Shown here piece by piece: positions 10,485 through 21,329 of a stretch of DNA of 64,000 bases (within the stretch, counting starts at the first letter, position 1; each line of letters opens with the position of its first letter). The notes below the pieces were generated by a model that saw nothing but the letters and a program-made list of their open reading frames with translations, was not told where the DNA came from and made no database searches. The position numbers and the translations under genes are program-made. Origin of the DNA: Blattamonas nauphoetae (lineage: Eukaryota > Preaxostyla > Oxymonadida); assembly GCA_033064195.1 (NCBI GenBank), contig JARBJD010000044.1, positions 186,001 to 250,000 of the forward strand. Direction: 5' to 3'.

Positions 10485-11251
10485 ATTGGTCGAATGAGGT
10501 TCGGCGATCTGTTCAAAAAAAGAAATAGAGTGGGTCTGAGATCCCAAAGATGAATTGGGGATTGTGGAAATGTCCAAGACTGGGATCCGTAAAGTTCTGA
10601 AACTCCCTGAAATCGGCAAGGGTGGACTTTCTGGGCCAAAAAACTCTAAGTAGTGGCAAAAAAGTTGTGCTCGACGAGGGGTTGGCTACCGCTAGGCCAA
10701 ACGCGCCGCATGTTCACTTCCAAAAAATTGGTGTCTTGAAGGGAGAACTGCAGTAGATTGTCACTTCACGATACATCATGATCAATCGCTATGTTTTGAA
10801 AAATTGTAAGAAAATACGAGACATAAAGTTGAAATGAATCAAGAAAGCGTAAAGATGAAGTGATATACAGCGGAAAATGTAAAACTGCAAGGACGAGATG
10901 AGATGGCACTGAAGTTCAAACATGGTTTATTCTCTTCTTTGGGGAGTATGCTAGTGTTCTTTTAGACGCTCACAACCAAAACGGCCTTATTGGTTTGTTT
11001 GTGAGACATTGGTCCACTTGGGGGATTGATCGGATCTCAATTATTAAGACAAGGTTCACTTGCCTAATTGGAATTTCACGAACAAATTTGGAGACAAAAC
11101 AGAGAAATGTGGAATCATTATTAAAATGGAACGATGAACGGAGAAAAGAGTGAAAAGTGAATTGTGACAATCCACAGCGGTCCGGCTCTTTCGAATTGAT
11201 TGAAAATCAGAAACCGACAAATGTGAATCGGTATCTTAATCACAAATCTCG
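10485..11251. other. Gene-poor stretch with one arm of an inverted repeat
   Basis: About 770 bp upstream of the kinesin start. It holds the left copy of a 19-bp inverted repeat (10622-10640) whose partner is at 12664-12682. Otherwise only short unsupported frames. An A-box-like string near 10690 has no partner B box. Confidence 0.5.
10622..10640. repeat. Left arm of 19-bp inverted repeat pair
   Basis: GTGGACTTTCTGGGCCAAA here is exactly the reverse complement of 12664-12682. The pair brackets about 2.06 kb of gene-poor DNA, including the mariner-type MITE. It could be the terminal repeats of an old larger DNA transposon. The string GGCCCAGAA is shared with the MITE terminal repeat, so the two may be related. 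No target duplication was found. Confidence 0.5.
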
Positions 11252-11615
11252 TCATGTTTTTCTTCTTCCTTCAAGTTTAAGAGTGAGAGATTGTTGCATT
11301 CTTGCTCGAGTTGCACATCTTGCTTGAACAATGGAGTTTGAGCATTTTCCGACTGAGACATCTCAGAAAAGGTCTGGTTGGGTCAGAAATCAGAGTTGGA
11401 AGAATAATGGATGAAAGGAAGGAGACATTCATTGCTTTCAAAGACTCACAGAAATCACTTCCATTTCGCAGGCGGTGATCCTCCAAATTTTCGTATCCGA
11501 CCGAATTTCTGCATTCAACAGAATACATCTTGATCTTTGTCTGTGAATACACAATTTCAGCGAAAGTGGACGGAATGAGAGAAAGCAGTGCAAGAGAACG
11601 GCGAGATATCATCAT
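11252..11615 (-). CDS. Possible small secreted protein, unknown
   Basis: Tentative two-exon model: 11615-11460 and 11361-11252, with a 98-nt GT-AG intron. The first exon starts MMISRRSLALLSLIPSTFAE, which looks like a signal peptide, and continues with a Cys (YSVECRNS) and a charged stretch. The second exon in phase adds about 36 residues with two Cys and a basic end. Another reading frame after the intron is also open and would give an acidic tail, so the acceptor is uncertain. No family recognised. It lies inside the interval bracketed by the 19-bp inverted repeats and could be chance. Confidence 0.28.
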
Positions 11616-12278
11616 ACAGTCTGAAATAGTTGAGTAAAATGGAGGACACACAGTATATTTGTGGATATTTGCATGGTTTCATCGAAGTGCAATTTGACAA
11701 ATGGTTTCGAAAAGAGTCGTTTTCACTGAAGATTGACTGCTATACTTGTATTTTGGGAGAGTGTTGCCAAAAATGTCGGAAGATTTAGAGACTGTACAAA
11801 AGAAAGCTGAATAAAAATACAATATACACCGTTGATGTGCAGAAAAGTTTCATCTGTCGTATCAAGTTGAAATACTTTTTAGATGTGATCAGAAACGCAT
11901 TTTGAAGTACGAAAGGACAAATGATGCATGCGGTGATAATGACAGTCGGATGGGCTCGATGGATGGAGAAAGAGAAGACGATCATCCCATGTTGTTTGTT
12001 TTTCTCGACACTTCGCCACGATTGTTACTCTGCGTCTATTTTAGGAAAACTACAGATGAATCCAAAGTGGATAATGAATCAGATTCAAGATAATTATTCT
12101 TCCGTTAGACTTGCAGTTTTGCATCTTCCGCTGTAGTCGCCGATCGACCTCATCAAACACGATCGAATGATCGTGACATTCTCTGAGACGATCTCGACAG
12201 TATTCTCAACATTTTGAAAATAAAACGTGTTCACATCCATATTCGACAATTTATTACGAGAGAATAGCCTCGATGAAC
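11616..12278. other. Gene-poor stretch upstream of the MITE
   Basis: About 660 bp of A/T-rich sequence with only short, incoherent open frames on both strands. No RNA gene or repeat recognised. Confidence 0.45.
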
Positions 12279-12280
12279 TA

Positions 12281-12635
12281 CAGGGTGGCCCAGAAGTAGT
12301 CTAACCGTATGGGTCGATCACTTTTCTTCGATCTTGCGCAATTGACCCCAATCGTCTTTCTCTTCTTTCCTATGCTTCAAAATTTCCCTTCTTTTCATTT
12401 CACAAGTGCTTCCTCGACTGTAGTCTCGATGGATCTCATGAAACGGGACTGACTCCGTTTTTTGAACACTCCTTTCTTGAGCGGACAAGGATTGTTGATC
12501 AACGAAACAGTGGTGAAAAGAAAAGAAGTGAAATTAAGAAGCATTGTAGTGAGGAGAAAGACGATTGGTGTCAACGGAATTTGTTCGACGAGAAGTGATC
12601 GACCCATAGGGTTAGACTACTTCTGGGCCACCCTG
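12281..12635. mobile_element. Mariner/Tc1-type MITE with TA target duplication
   Basis: 355-bp element flanked by TA at 12279-12280 and 12636-12637. Both ends read CAGGGTGGCCCAGAAGTAGT inward and continue as CTAACC(G/C)TATGGGTCGATCACTT, near perfect over about 45 bp. CAGGGTGG next to a TA duplication is typical of mariner/Tc1 elements. The interior is also a degenerate inverted repeat (CCAATCGTCTTTCTC occurs on both arms), so the element folds back on itself. There is no transposase ORF; it would have been moved by a transposase supplied elsewhere. Confidence 0.88.
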
Positions 12636-12663
12636 TACAATGTCACAACACACCTCGATCACC

Positions 12664-12682
12664 TTTGGCCCAGAAAGTCCAC
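12664..12682. repeat. Right arm of 19-bp inverted repeat pair
   Basis: TTTGGCCCAGAAAGTCCAC, the exact reverse complement of 10622-10640. It starts 28 bp beyond the right end of the MITE. See the left arm for interpretation. Confidence 0.5.
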
Positions 12683-12787
12683 TCGTGCCCTGAAATCAAC
12701 TATTGGCGAATAGAATTGCGAACTCCATCTGAATTATCTTCTGGTGTTTGAATTGATGACCTTTAAACTTTCTTGTGGGACCCTATC

Positions 12788-15158
12788 ATGTTCTCCATTT
12801 TCTTCATTCTTCTGATCAACCAAGTATTTCTATCCAATCATAACCAGAAACAGCATCTTCCACAAAATCTTCCTCCTTCAGGAAATGGTATCTTCACATC
12901 TCTCTGAAATTGATCCCTCATTTCCTCTTGCCTATTTTCAGAAGACATTCACATGTTTGACATGTTTACACAAGATTACGGGAAACAGTGCATCCAAGAT
13001 ATCTTCCACAGTTTGGATTGTGACCATCTAACTAACTCTCAAAGAGTTATCACTTCTGTCCATCTCTGGAATTGCTTTGCAAAAGAAACAGGTACTAACC
13101 GACATATTTTAGACAAACTCAACCTTTTCTACCCCATTCTTAGGACAGAAGCCTTATAAAATCACAGATAGACTCTCTTCCTCCGAAGTCATGAAGCAAA
13201 TCGATAAAGCTGATCTCCCAATGATATATGGATGGATCCGTGATATTGGTATGAAATTTCGTCTTCATTCCTTTGTGTATTAGACATTGCTTGTCGATTT
13301 TATCATGGAGAGTCATGGTCCACTCGTATTAATGAAATGATGACCAATCTCACCCTGGGAAGTCATGCAGCTGTTGAAAGATTGTCACACATGAAAGAGC
13401 AGACATTATCTTTGAAACACCATGCAGAACAAACAGTGGAAATGCAGACAGAACTTTTGAAGCAACAACAGGGCTTGAAAGGGACGATGAATTCCATGCT
13501 TCAAACCCAGCTGGATCAAGAGGAAGAGCAGAGGAAAGGATTTCAGCAAATGAAAGAGATAGGAAGTTTGTTTCATCTTTTCCAAGTTATTTCCTCTTCG
13601 CTTCAGTCGACATTCGAACGAATGTGAATACCTCTCTCTCACAAACAGCCGAACTCCTGAAATTGCAAGAATCGGTTGAAAGGAGTCTTCTCAACCTGAC
13701 AGCCACACTTTCCGATTCATTGAACGTTCTTCTTTCGTCGTCAGCCAGACTTGGCCAGATGGTCGGCGATTCGATTGAGAACCAGCAGGAAATGACTGCA
13801 CTCCAAAGCATCCTCAAACAGGATCTCCAAAACGTGTCTGCCACACAGAAAGAGGCTCAGCATGATCTCCAAAGCATTCTTGCCCGACAGAAGGATGTTG
13901 AGGAACTGCAGCGCGCCATCAAAGCCAGCCAACTTGAAATGAGAACCGAAATGGTCGACGTGTGATTGCTTCTTCCCTATTTTCTCAGCACTTCTCACTC
14001 CTCACCTCCCAAACAAATGAGCTGTCCGAAGGAATGAGCCAATCTCTCCAAAACGAGAAGGCACTCATTGAAGCTCAAAAGAAGGCAAAGACCGAATTGG
14101 ATATGCTCTCCCAGCAGCAGCTCATGTCGTTCAATCTCTCCTCTGCAATGCTCTCCAATCTAATTGCGCAACAGACAGTCTGCTCTTGCACTCATTTAAA
14201 TTCACCAGGAAGTCACCGAAGTTGTGAAGCAGCAAAGCAAAGTCCTCCAAAAGGAGTTCGGAAACATTCAAACTTGGCTTGAGAAACTGTTCAAAGGCAA
14301 CAATTCCATCCTTCGTCTGGCTTTCACCTTCTCATCCTTCCAGTTCAACTGTTTGACATTTGGAGCATCCTCTTCTACTCGCTCGCTCTCTACGTTGGCC
14401 ACCACTTCACATCGACACCCTCAACTCAACGCGCGCGCCTCTGGATCTACACATCTTGTGCAATCGGTCTTGTTCTTGAGAAGATTGTCAACAAGGCCTC
14501 TCTTTCTTTCTCTTTTGAGGATGTGACACAAGACTCACTCGTTCGGACGATCCGGATCACTCTTGTTGTCGTTTCGGTCGTCTTCATTGTCATTGCGAAG
14601 ATAACACATTTTGACTTTGCACGGGAGACGTACCAAGCAACTTTAGAAAACAACCGTCAGATGCAGGAACTCTCTCATACTGTTTGCTCTCTCTTTTTCA
14701 CATCTTTTCAGCTCTCAATGATCCAATTTCAAACTGTTCCCTCTCATTCGGACCACCTTCCTACAAAAACACCGCAATTCCCACGCTTCTCGGCTCTCCC
14801 GTCTTCACCCTATGATGCGCGTGAGAATCCCAGTGCTGAAGAGGAAGAGTTTGCACAGACCAGGATGTTCGGACAGGGAATTCTCTCAACTCCGCTTGCT
14901 CCGGGAACGACACTTCAAACACCAGCCTCTACCTCTCGCTCTGGATTCTCGCTTCGACGTTTTTTTACAAAAAAGACTGAGCAATCTCCATTCTATACAC
15001 AAACTCAACTTGACCGATATCCACGTGGAGCCACTCCATCCAATATCGTTCGGGAGGACCAACATTTCTCTTCATTTCAACCAAACGGAATCAATGCACT
15101 CGATGAGTTTTCACCATCCCCAAGGACGGAATTTTTCAATCAAAATCATCTTTATTAG
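12788..15158 (+). CDS. GEX1: GEX1/KAR5/Brambleberry-type nuclear fusion protein
   Basis: Nine exons: 12788-12887, 12942-13091, 13144-13248, 13284-13565, 13607-13959, 13989-14177, 14209-14314, 14344-14681, 14712-15158; 689 aa. The order matches the KAR5/GEX1 family: signal peptide (MFSIFFILLINQVFLS), a Cys-containing luminal domain (DYGKQCIQDIF, SLDCDHLTNSQR, LWNCFAKETG, DIACRFYHGESW), a long central coiled coil, then three hydrophobic segments near residues 430-450, 463-480 and 505-523 (FDIWSILFYSLALYVG, IYTSCAIGLVLEKI, IRITLVVVSVVFIVIA). The family sits in the nuclear envelope or ER and is needed for fusion of gamete nuclei. Introns are 29-54 nt; the 30-nt intron 14682-14711 is in frame and stop-free. 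The tail is Ser/Thr-rich. The next gene starts 30 bp downstream. Confidence 0.78.
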
Positions 15159-15187
15159 ATTTCTGTTACATTTCACTGTCTTTCTTC

Positions 15188-18100
15188 ATGAAATCTCCAT
15201 CAGTTGGGTCTGATCTAAATCCTGTTATCTCTGAAATGAATAGGAGAATCCGGTCCCGATCCACACCAACCAAAAGAAATACTCCCCCCAAACCAAAACC
15301 GAGTATGCTTTTTCAAAATGAGGAATCTTGATCTCTCTTCAAAAACTCCAAAAATATCAACAACTATTCCAGCTGGTCGACGCTCCAGGACAGCTCCAAC
15401 GGCAACTCGGAGATCTTCAACACGAGCAAATCGATCCGCAAGACCAATGCAACCACAAGTCCAAACTGTTTGTCAACAACAACTGTTCACCCTCTCTTCT
15501 ACATCAAATTTTTCTGAGCCTCGTTCTTCTCATCTATCATCCCTCCAACATTCTTTAAAATGTTTTTTCTGTTAGGTTTCCGTGTCTGATGTCATTATTA
15601 TCGAGGACAGCGACCACGATCCTCCTCCACCAAAAAAGAAGAAACAGAATGTGCCACTTCCAGAACCTGGTCCAAAAACAGTTAGAAAGGCTTCTAAAAA
15701 GCGATCATCACAAAAAAGATCCACAATACCATCCAAAACATCAAATGTTCCTCCACAAATTTCAGCTCAACCTCCATCAAGTCCAATCCTCTATTCAGAC
15801 ACCCCCATTGACTTTTCTCATATATCTTCACAACTATCTTCCTCACTTCCACTTCATCCACCTTTCATTCAGCCACTACCTGCGTCACTTGAGACGGTCC
15901 TCTCTCCTCGCCCCATTTCGCTCTCCAAAGTGGCAAACCTCGATTCTCATCAAACTGTCTCCCTCCATTCATATGTCAGCCATTCCTTTAGTTGTTTGAC
16001 CGATCTTTATAAGATCCCATTCACATCCCTCTCTCGTCTGAAAGTTGATCCGAGCACCAGCTATTCCGTTGTTGGGACAGTCATAGAAATGACCGTGCCA
16101 AAACCAACCAAACCGAAGACTGGAGAAATCTCTTTGAAGAAAGATCTCGTTAATGATTGGTTCATATCGCTCAACATCGTCGATCCACATTCCAAACAAG
16201 GAGAGTCATTCAACATCAAAGTGTTCGGTCATCCTAATCTCCTCCCGCATCCGTCGTTCAGCCAAGAACAGACTGGAGCTTCTGGAGAACTCACAAACAT
16301 CAAAATTGGAGATGTCGTCATTGTTCTCGGGGTGAAAGTGCGCGCGTGGGAAGGACAAGCTTATGGATACATCAATCTGAAGTGGGCAACCACATCCATC
16401 TCTTTCTTCTCTCCACCAGAAATCCTGACATCGTCAACTGATGGGCAGCCACGTCTTGATGCACATCTCTCACAGCTTACGAGTCTCTCAGATGAGTGGA
16501 TCAAAGTTCTCACAGCCAAGGCGTCTCCCCCCATTCAGAACGAAGCATCGAACGATCCTGTTGATGGATCTCGAACACAGTCCGACATTATCGATTTCTT
16601 GAGAGCTCCCACCAATCCATTCATCGCACCAGCTCTCTTGCATCAGGAACATTCTGTGAACACAGGCGATGCAATCGTATTCCCAGTCCCTCTCTTTTTG
16701 CTCCAATTTTTCTCCTCAAACTTCCCCCAATTATGCCCTCTATTTCTTCAATCGGACAGTAATCCAATTACATCCTATTCTTTCTCCTCAGATTCATCAT
16801 CGTCCCTCTATGCTCCGCATCAGCTCCATACACTTCTCTTCATCTGCCATTTCCTCCACTCCATCCTCCTCCATGGAACGGACTATGGCCGACCACAGAA
16901 TCAATTCCACAATTTAGATTCTCTCTTCACCCTTCATCAGACTATATCTCATCTCCCCGGACCAATCTCTCCTCCGGCACCACGCTCCAAACAAGAACTT
17001 CTCAAGCAGCGATTAATCATCGCCAAACAAGGATCAAATCTCCCCACCAAAGAAACCTCTGAAGTTCAGGCGTCACAAGCATCGACCAACGAGACAGCTG
17101 ATTCATCTCTCTCACGGTTCCATTTCCCTTTCACAACTGATCTGATTGGAATTGTTCTGGGCTGTTACCCTCCCTTCGTTGTCATCCTTGATCCTTTTTC
17201 AGTCGTCCATCCCATCCTCTCAATTATGATTTCGTGTTCACAAGAAAACACCCCTGAACCGTACTCGAAGTCCTTAGATGTTCTCTTTCAAGTCTTAACT
17301 CAATGCGAAGGATGTTGGGTTCGTCTGACCAAAGTTCGCATTGCACCAGCAAAATCCAAACTCGCCACTGATGGGAAAGAATTTGGACACTTGTTGGAAG
17401 ATTCTGCGACACTGAACTCTCTCTCTGAATCCCTCGCCAAAGTGTTTGGTCTTCTGAGAGCTTCATTTCTACTCGAATCTGCGGATTCCACTTCTTCGAC
17501 TGAACCAAATGAAGATCTCCCAACTTTTCCTTTCTCTCCGCTCACATTTACATCAACGCCTTCACATTTCATCCGCTCTCTTCCATCGATCCCATATTCA
17601 ATCACTCGCGCTCTCCAAGAGCTGTCATCAGAGAGACAATCCCGTCTCGACCAAATCCCATTCCTCTCGCAGACTCATCTCGTTGGCTCGATGGATATGG
17701 TCTCGGCAAACATTAGTATTTCCAATCCTCACCTTCTCTTCGAGATGGCTCGAAAGAGTGTGTATCCAGACAAATCGAAGGAAGGATTCATTTTCAGCGA
17801 TTTTGTTCCTCTTCCATCAAACCAGGACACATCTCTTTCTTCTTCTCTTGTTCAGTTTTGCTCAACAATCACCGTGGAATTTCCTCTTCCCTTTACCTCA
17901 CTGTCGTCAACAGAAGGTCTTCCTCACATCAAGTTCTTCCACTCACTCCGAATCACTCCTGCCGATCTTCCGACACGCTTTCTCGCAAATGGTCATCTTC
18001 TCTCACTCTTCCCAGTAAACATTCTCAAACACATCCATATTGCGTGTCCTCACTGTTCACAGACAATGACCTCCTTTGGAGACTCAACTCTCTCATTTGT

Positions 18101-18656
18101 CTGTCCTTCTTGTTCGTTTTTGGAGAGCGAGAGTGCTGTCCTCGGCCGTCCTGCCGCTCACATTCAGACATTTTCAGCTGTCCTCCTCCTCGGAGTCCCA
18201 CAGCTTCATCACACTTCTCTCGTTCTCCTTCCGTCTCTCCTGAGCTCTACACATTATGCCACCTTCTTTCGACTGGATCTTCTTCCACAAACCAGTCCAT
18301 CGTTGACGGTTGGAGATGTTCTAACTCACATCCAGCAAATCCAGGATCTTCTTTTCCAGACAGCCTCACAGAAAGCAACACTCACAAAGAGAAATCATGC
18401 CGTTCTCAGAGAAACAACCCACCAATCACCCTGGATTGACCGCCTTGCAGCTCAGACTCAACAAGAATTGGTCTCTCTACCACTCGACGACCAGTCATCG
18501 CCCAATCCCCTCATCTCTACTCCCCTCCCACACTACGTCCCTTTTGATAACCTCAACGTTCTTCGTGAATCTCCAATCGAGGTTATTGTTGAAAGGCTCA
18601 CCGTTTCACATCCACTCCCCTTTTTCGTTTCTGATACACAAGCTTCTTGTGAATGA
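15188..18656 (+). CDS. OB-fold and zinc-ribbon protein, telomere/ssDNA-binding type
   Basis: Three exons: 15188-15302, 15373-15467, 15576-18656; 1096 aa. The N-terminal 110 residues are basic and Ser/Arg/Pro-rich, then VIIIEDSDHD, a SUMO-interaction-like motif. A domain around residues 220-340 resembles the first OB fold of POT1/TEBP-alpha: YSVVGTVIEM, DWFISLNIVDPHS, FNIKVFGH and IGDVVIVLGVKVRAWEGQAY. Towards the C-terminus there is a four-cysteine ribbon, ACPHCSQTM followed by FVCPSCSF, as in DBD-C of RPA70 and MEIOB. The combination fits a single-strand or telomere-end binding protein. POT1-like, RPA1-like and MEIOB-like are all possible. Two long introns (70 and 108 nt) interrupt the basic leader. 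Confidence 0.6.
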
Positions 18657-18869
18657 TCTTGTTCCACTTCATCTTGATTTGTCTTGATTAATCATGCACT
18701 ATCAAGAAAAATGACCAATCAAATCATTCCTGCGTCCAAAATGATAATGTTGACGGTTTCGAAAGTGATCTGGAGTAAGCGGTTGATTTTGTGTGGTAGA
18801 GTGAAAACCATGGAGAAATGAAGCTGACAATTTCATGAAATGAGAAAGAAATCAAGGGTTCCAGGATCA

Positions 18870-19139
18870 TCACTGGCTGTTAGTGGATTCGGCTTGTTTT
18901 GTTAACTCATTGACGTTAGCCTCAAGTTCATTGATCTTGGTGCTCATATCATCAATCTTTCCAAGAATAGATTGCGACATTTCTTGAAATTGTCTTTGCT
19001 ATCAAAATAAACCGGAAATATCGACGGCAAATCGATCAGAATGATTTGGACAGACCATATCTCCGAGGAGGGTTGTAATGTACTGACTCAGTTCTTCAGT
19101 GGTGTTAGGATCTGGCATTTGATCGATTTGTTGAGACAT
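18870..19139 (-). CDS. HSBP1: Heat shock factor binding protein 1
   Basis: Two exons, 19139-19056 and 18998-18870, with a 57-nt intron; 70 aa. The protein is a single helix of coiled-coil heptads: ELSQYITTLLGDM, then FQEMSQSILGKIDDM and STKINELEANVNEL. This matches the HSBP1 core (LLQQMQDKFQ..SDQI.GRIDDM..RIDDLE.N) in order, spacing and length. HSBP1 trimers bind the HSF1 trimerisation domain and damp the heat-shock response; in ciliates and flagellates a related role with the WASH complex is known. The start ATG is the one just before QQIDQMPD. It lies convergent to the OB-fold gene and divergent from NBS1 with 175 bp between starts. Confidence 0.92.
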
Positions 19140-19314
19140 TTTGATGATTATTGAGCTCACGAAAGAACGAGCAATTGACCATCCCAACTTTTTTTCTTAT
19201 CCAACTCGCGTTTTCCATCCGTCGCAAAAGTGACTCATCAGCCACTTTTTGAGCCGTACTGTAATTCCTTTAGTTATATCCGCCATATTTCGATCAATTG
19301 TCTGACATCATTCG

Positions 19315-21313
19315 ATGCTCATTCTTCGTGCTCTCGACGAAACGGGAAATGAAAAAATCTACCTCCTCAATAAAAAAACAATTACACTTGGACGAGCAGG
19401 ATGCGACATTTGCATTAAAGACGCTTCTGTGTCACGAAGTTGGCTCTTATCTCAATCATTTTCTTCCAGATCAAGCAGAACTAACAATCACACCACTGAA
19501 CAAAGGCGAACTTGGGATCCTGGATAAGCATCAAGGTCTTTTCATCCAAGATAATTCTCGCTTTGGAACATCTGTCAATGGAACACTTCTCAATAAAAAC
19601 GAACAAGTATCACTTGGAGTGGGGAATGTGATTACATTTTCAACCTGCAAAATTCGTTTTACTGTGGATGTTCTCCCACTTGTCTTTTGTTTTTCATCAA
19701 TCAGCTCCTCAGATAAGATGACTTTGGAGACCAAACTTTCATTCTTTGGACATATCTCTCCTTCCTGGACATCCAACTGTACTCATTTGATTATGAACAA
19801 GGCTTCTTTCACCGAAAAATGTGGAATGGCTTTTATTCATGGCAAACCAATTGTTCGGCCAGATTTCATCACATCGATTTCATCTCTCCCTGTTGACTCT
19901 CCTCCATCCACTCTCCCTCCTCAACTATCACATCAATCTTTGGAACAAGATCTCTATCATCGCCTCCCTCGAATTTCCGATTTTCTTCCAGACGTTGATG
20001 AGAGCTTCCATTGTCCATCCATGTCCCTTCTCCCCAATTTTCAAAGGAAAAATCTCTTCAAGGGACTCCAATTTCTGTTTCTTTCCGATAATATCCTTCG
20101 TAATTACCAGAAAATCGTCATCGAGGCAGGAGGAACCACAAAAGAGATCAACAAATCCTTCCTGGACTGGAATCTCTGGCTCTCACAACATTCATCTCGT
20201 TCATCGTCCACAGACATTGAAGTCGACAACTTGACGCTGTTGGAGGATGAGATTGAAAAGGAATACAGCAGGTGTATCTTCATTGGCGACCAATCTCATT
20301 CTGGATTGCCAAACGAGGAGGACAGCAACTCTGCATTTGTTCATGACACTGCCCTCTTGAATACCCAAAAGTTATCGACTCCAGCTTCAATTCCTCCCAC
20401 GTTTCGGTGCGATGCAACAGTCAGACTCATCAGATGTCTCCAGAGACTTCGACACAGAATCCACACCGCCTTCGAAATCCCCGGAGCCATTGTGGAAGTC
20501 GGGTTTGATCATTATCTGTCAACTGCCCGCCTCTTCGCTCTCCCCATCGAAAAAGCACCAAGCGAGGACACACGCCCCGAACTCCTCCATGCTCCAAAGA
20601 GTCCTCACCATGAACCTCGACCCGCAGCACCCCTTCGTCTGTTGCCTCGCATTGATCACCGAAGTGCCAAATTTGAAGAGGAAGACATCTTCAAACAAAA
20701 GAGGACTGATCATCAAACAGACAATGACCCAAAACCACAGAAAGAGCCACGGTTGGAGGAAAGCTCGGGTGAAGACCACAATCTCCAACCAAAACCCCGC
20801 AGGAAGGCGAAGCCAAAGTCAGAAGGTCCTGCTCGTCGGCGGTTTGAGGTGGACATCAACCCGACAATCTCTTTCTTCGCTGTGAATAGTCAAGACGACG
20901 TCAGACAACACTTTACTCCGGGCTCACAGCCCAATGCTGCCATCGATTCGTCTCCGTCTGGAGCCTTCTCTGAAATGAGTGTGTCACCACAGGTGGACGC
21001 AACAACAGGAAAACGATTTCGGAAGGCCCAACTTGGATCATACCACTCAGTTCAACCAAGCCGACACACCACTTCAATCGAAATCAACTCACCGATCTCC
21101 TTTACGATTGAGACAGATCAAGTGGACGTTGATGGAGTCATCCAGAAAGCTCTCACTCGTCGAGATGCTGATATCTTCTTGAAAGATGTTCTCCCAACAG
21201 ATTCTTTAGATATTACTGAACCAACTCGCAACAACAACTCTCTTCATGGTGATTCATCTGGTATTCGACTCCAATCAAAATCAAGTTCGGGAAAAAGGTT
21301 CAGAACCGAATGA
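19315..21313 (+). CDS. NBN: NBS1/nibrin, MRN complex FHA-BRCT subunit
   Basis: Two exons, 19315-19438 and 19470-21313, with a 31-nt intron; 655 aa. The FHA domain fills residues 1-105: LGRAGCD (phosphothreonine-binding Arg27), SVSRN (where SRNH is usual) and DNSRFGTSVNG. It runs straight into tandem BRCT modules: LSFFGHISPSWTSNCTHLIM, GKPIVRPDFI, then NLFKGLQFLFLSD, the same order and spacing as human nibrin. The rest is Ser/Pro/Lys-rich and probably disordered, ending SGKRFRTE. NBS1 brings MRE11-RAD50 to double-strand breaks and activates ATM. The Mre11- and ATM-binding tails cannot be confirmed by eye. The stop is 16 bp before the next ATG. Confidence 0.9.
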
Positions 21314-21329
21314 TTTCGACGTACCTCGA

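Noticed and set aside
10681-10708. tRNA-like A box (TGGCCTAGCGG on the minus strand)
   Set aside because: No GGTTCRANNCC B box at a fitting distance and no cloverleaf; probably chance or a SINE-like scrap.
15158-15190. Fusion of the GEX1-like and OB-fold genes into one protein
   Set aside because: A stop ends the first frame and an in-frame ATG 30 bp later opens a coherent new leader; no GT-AG pair joins them in phase.
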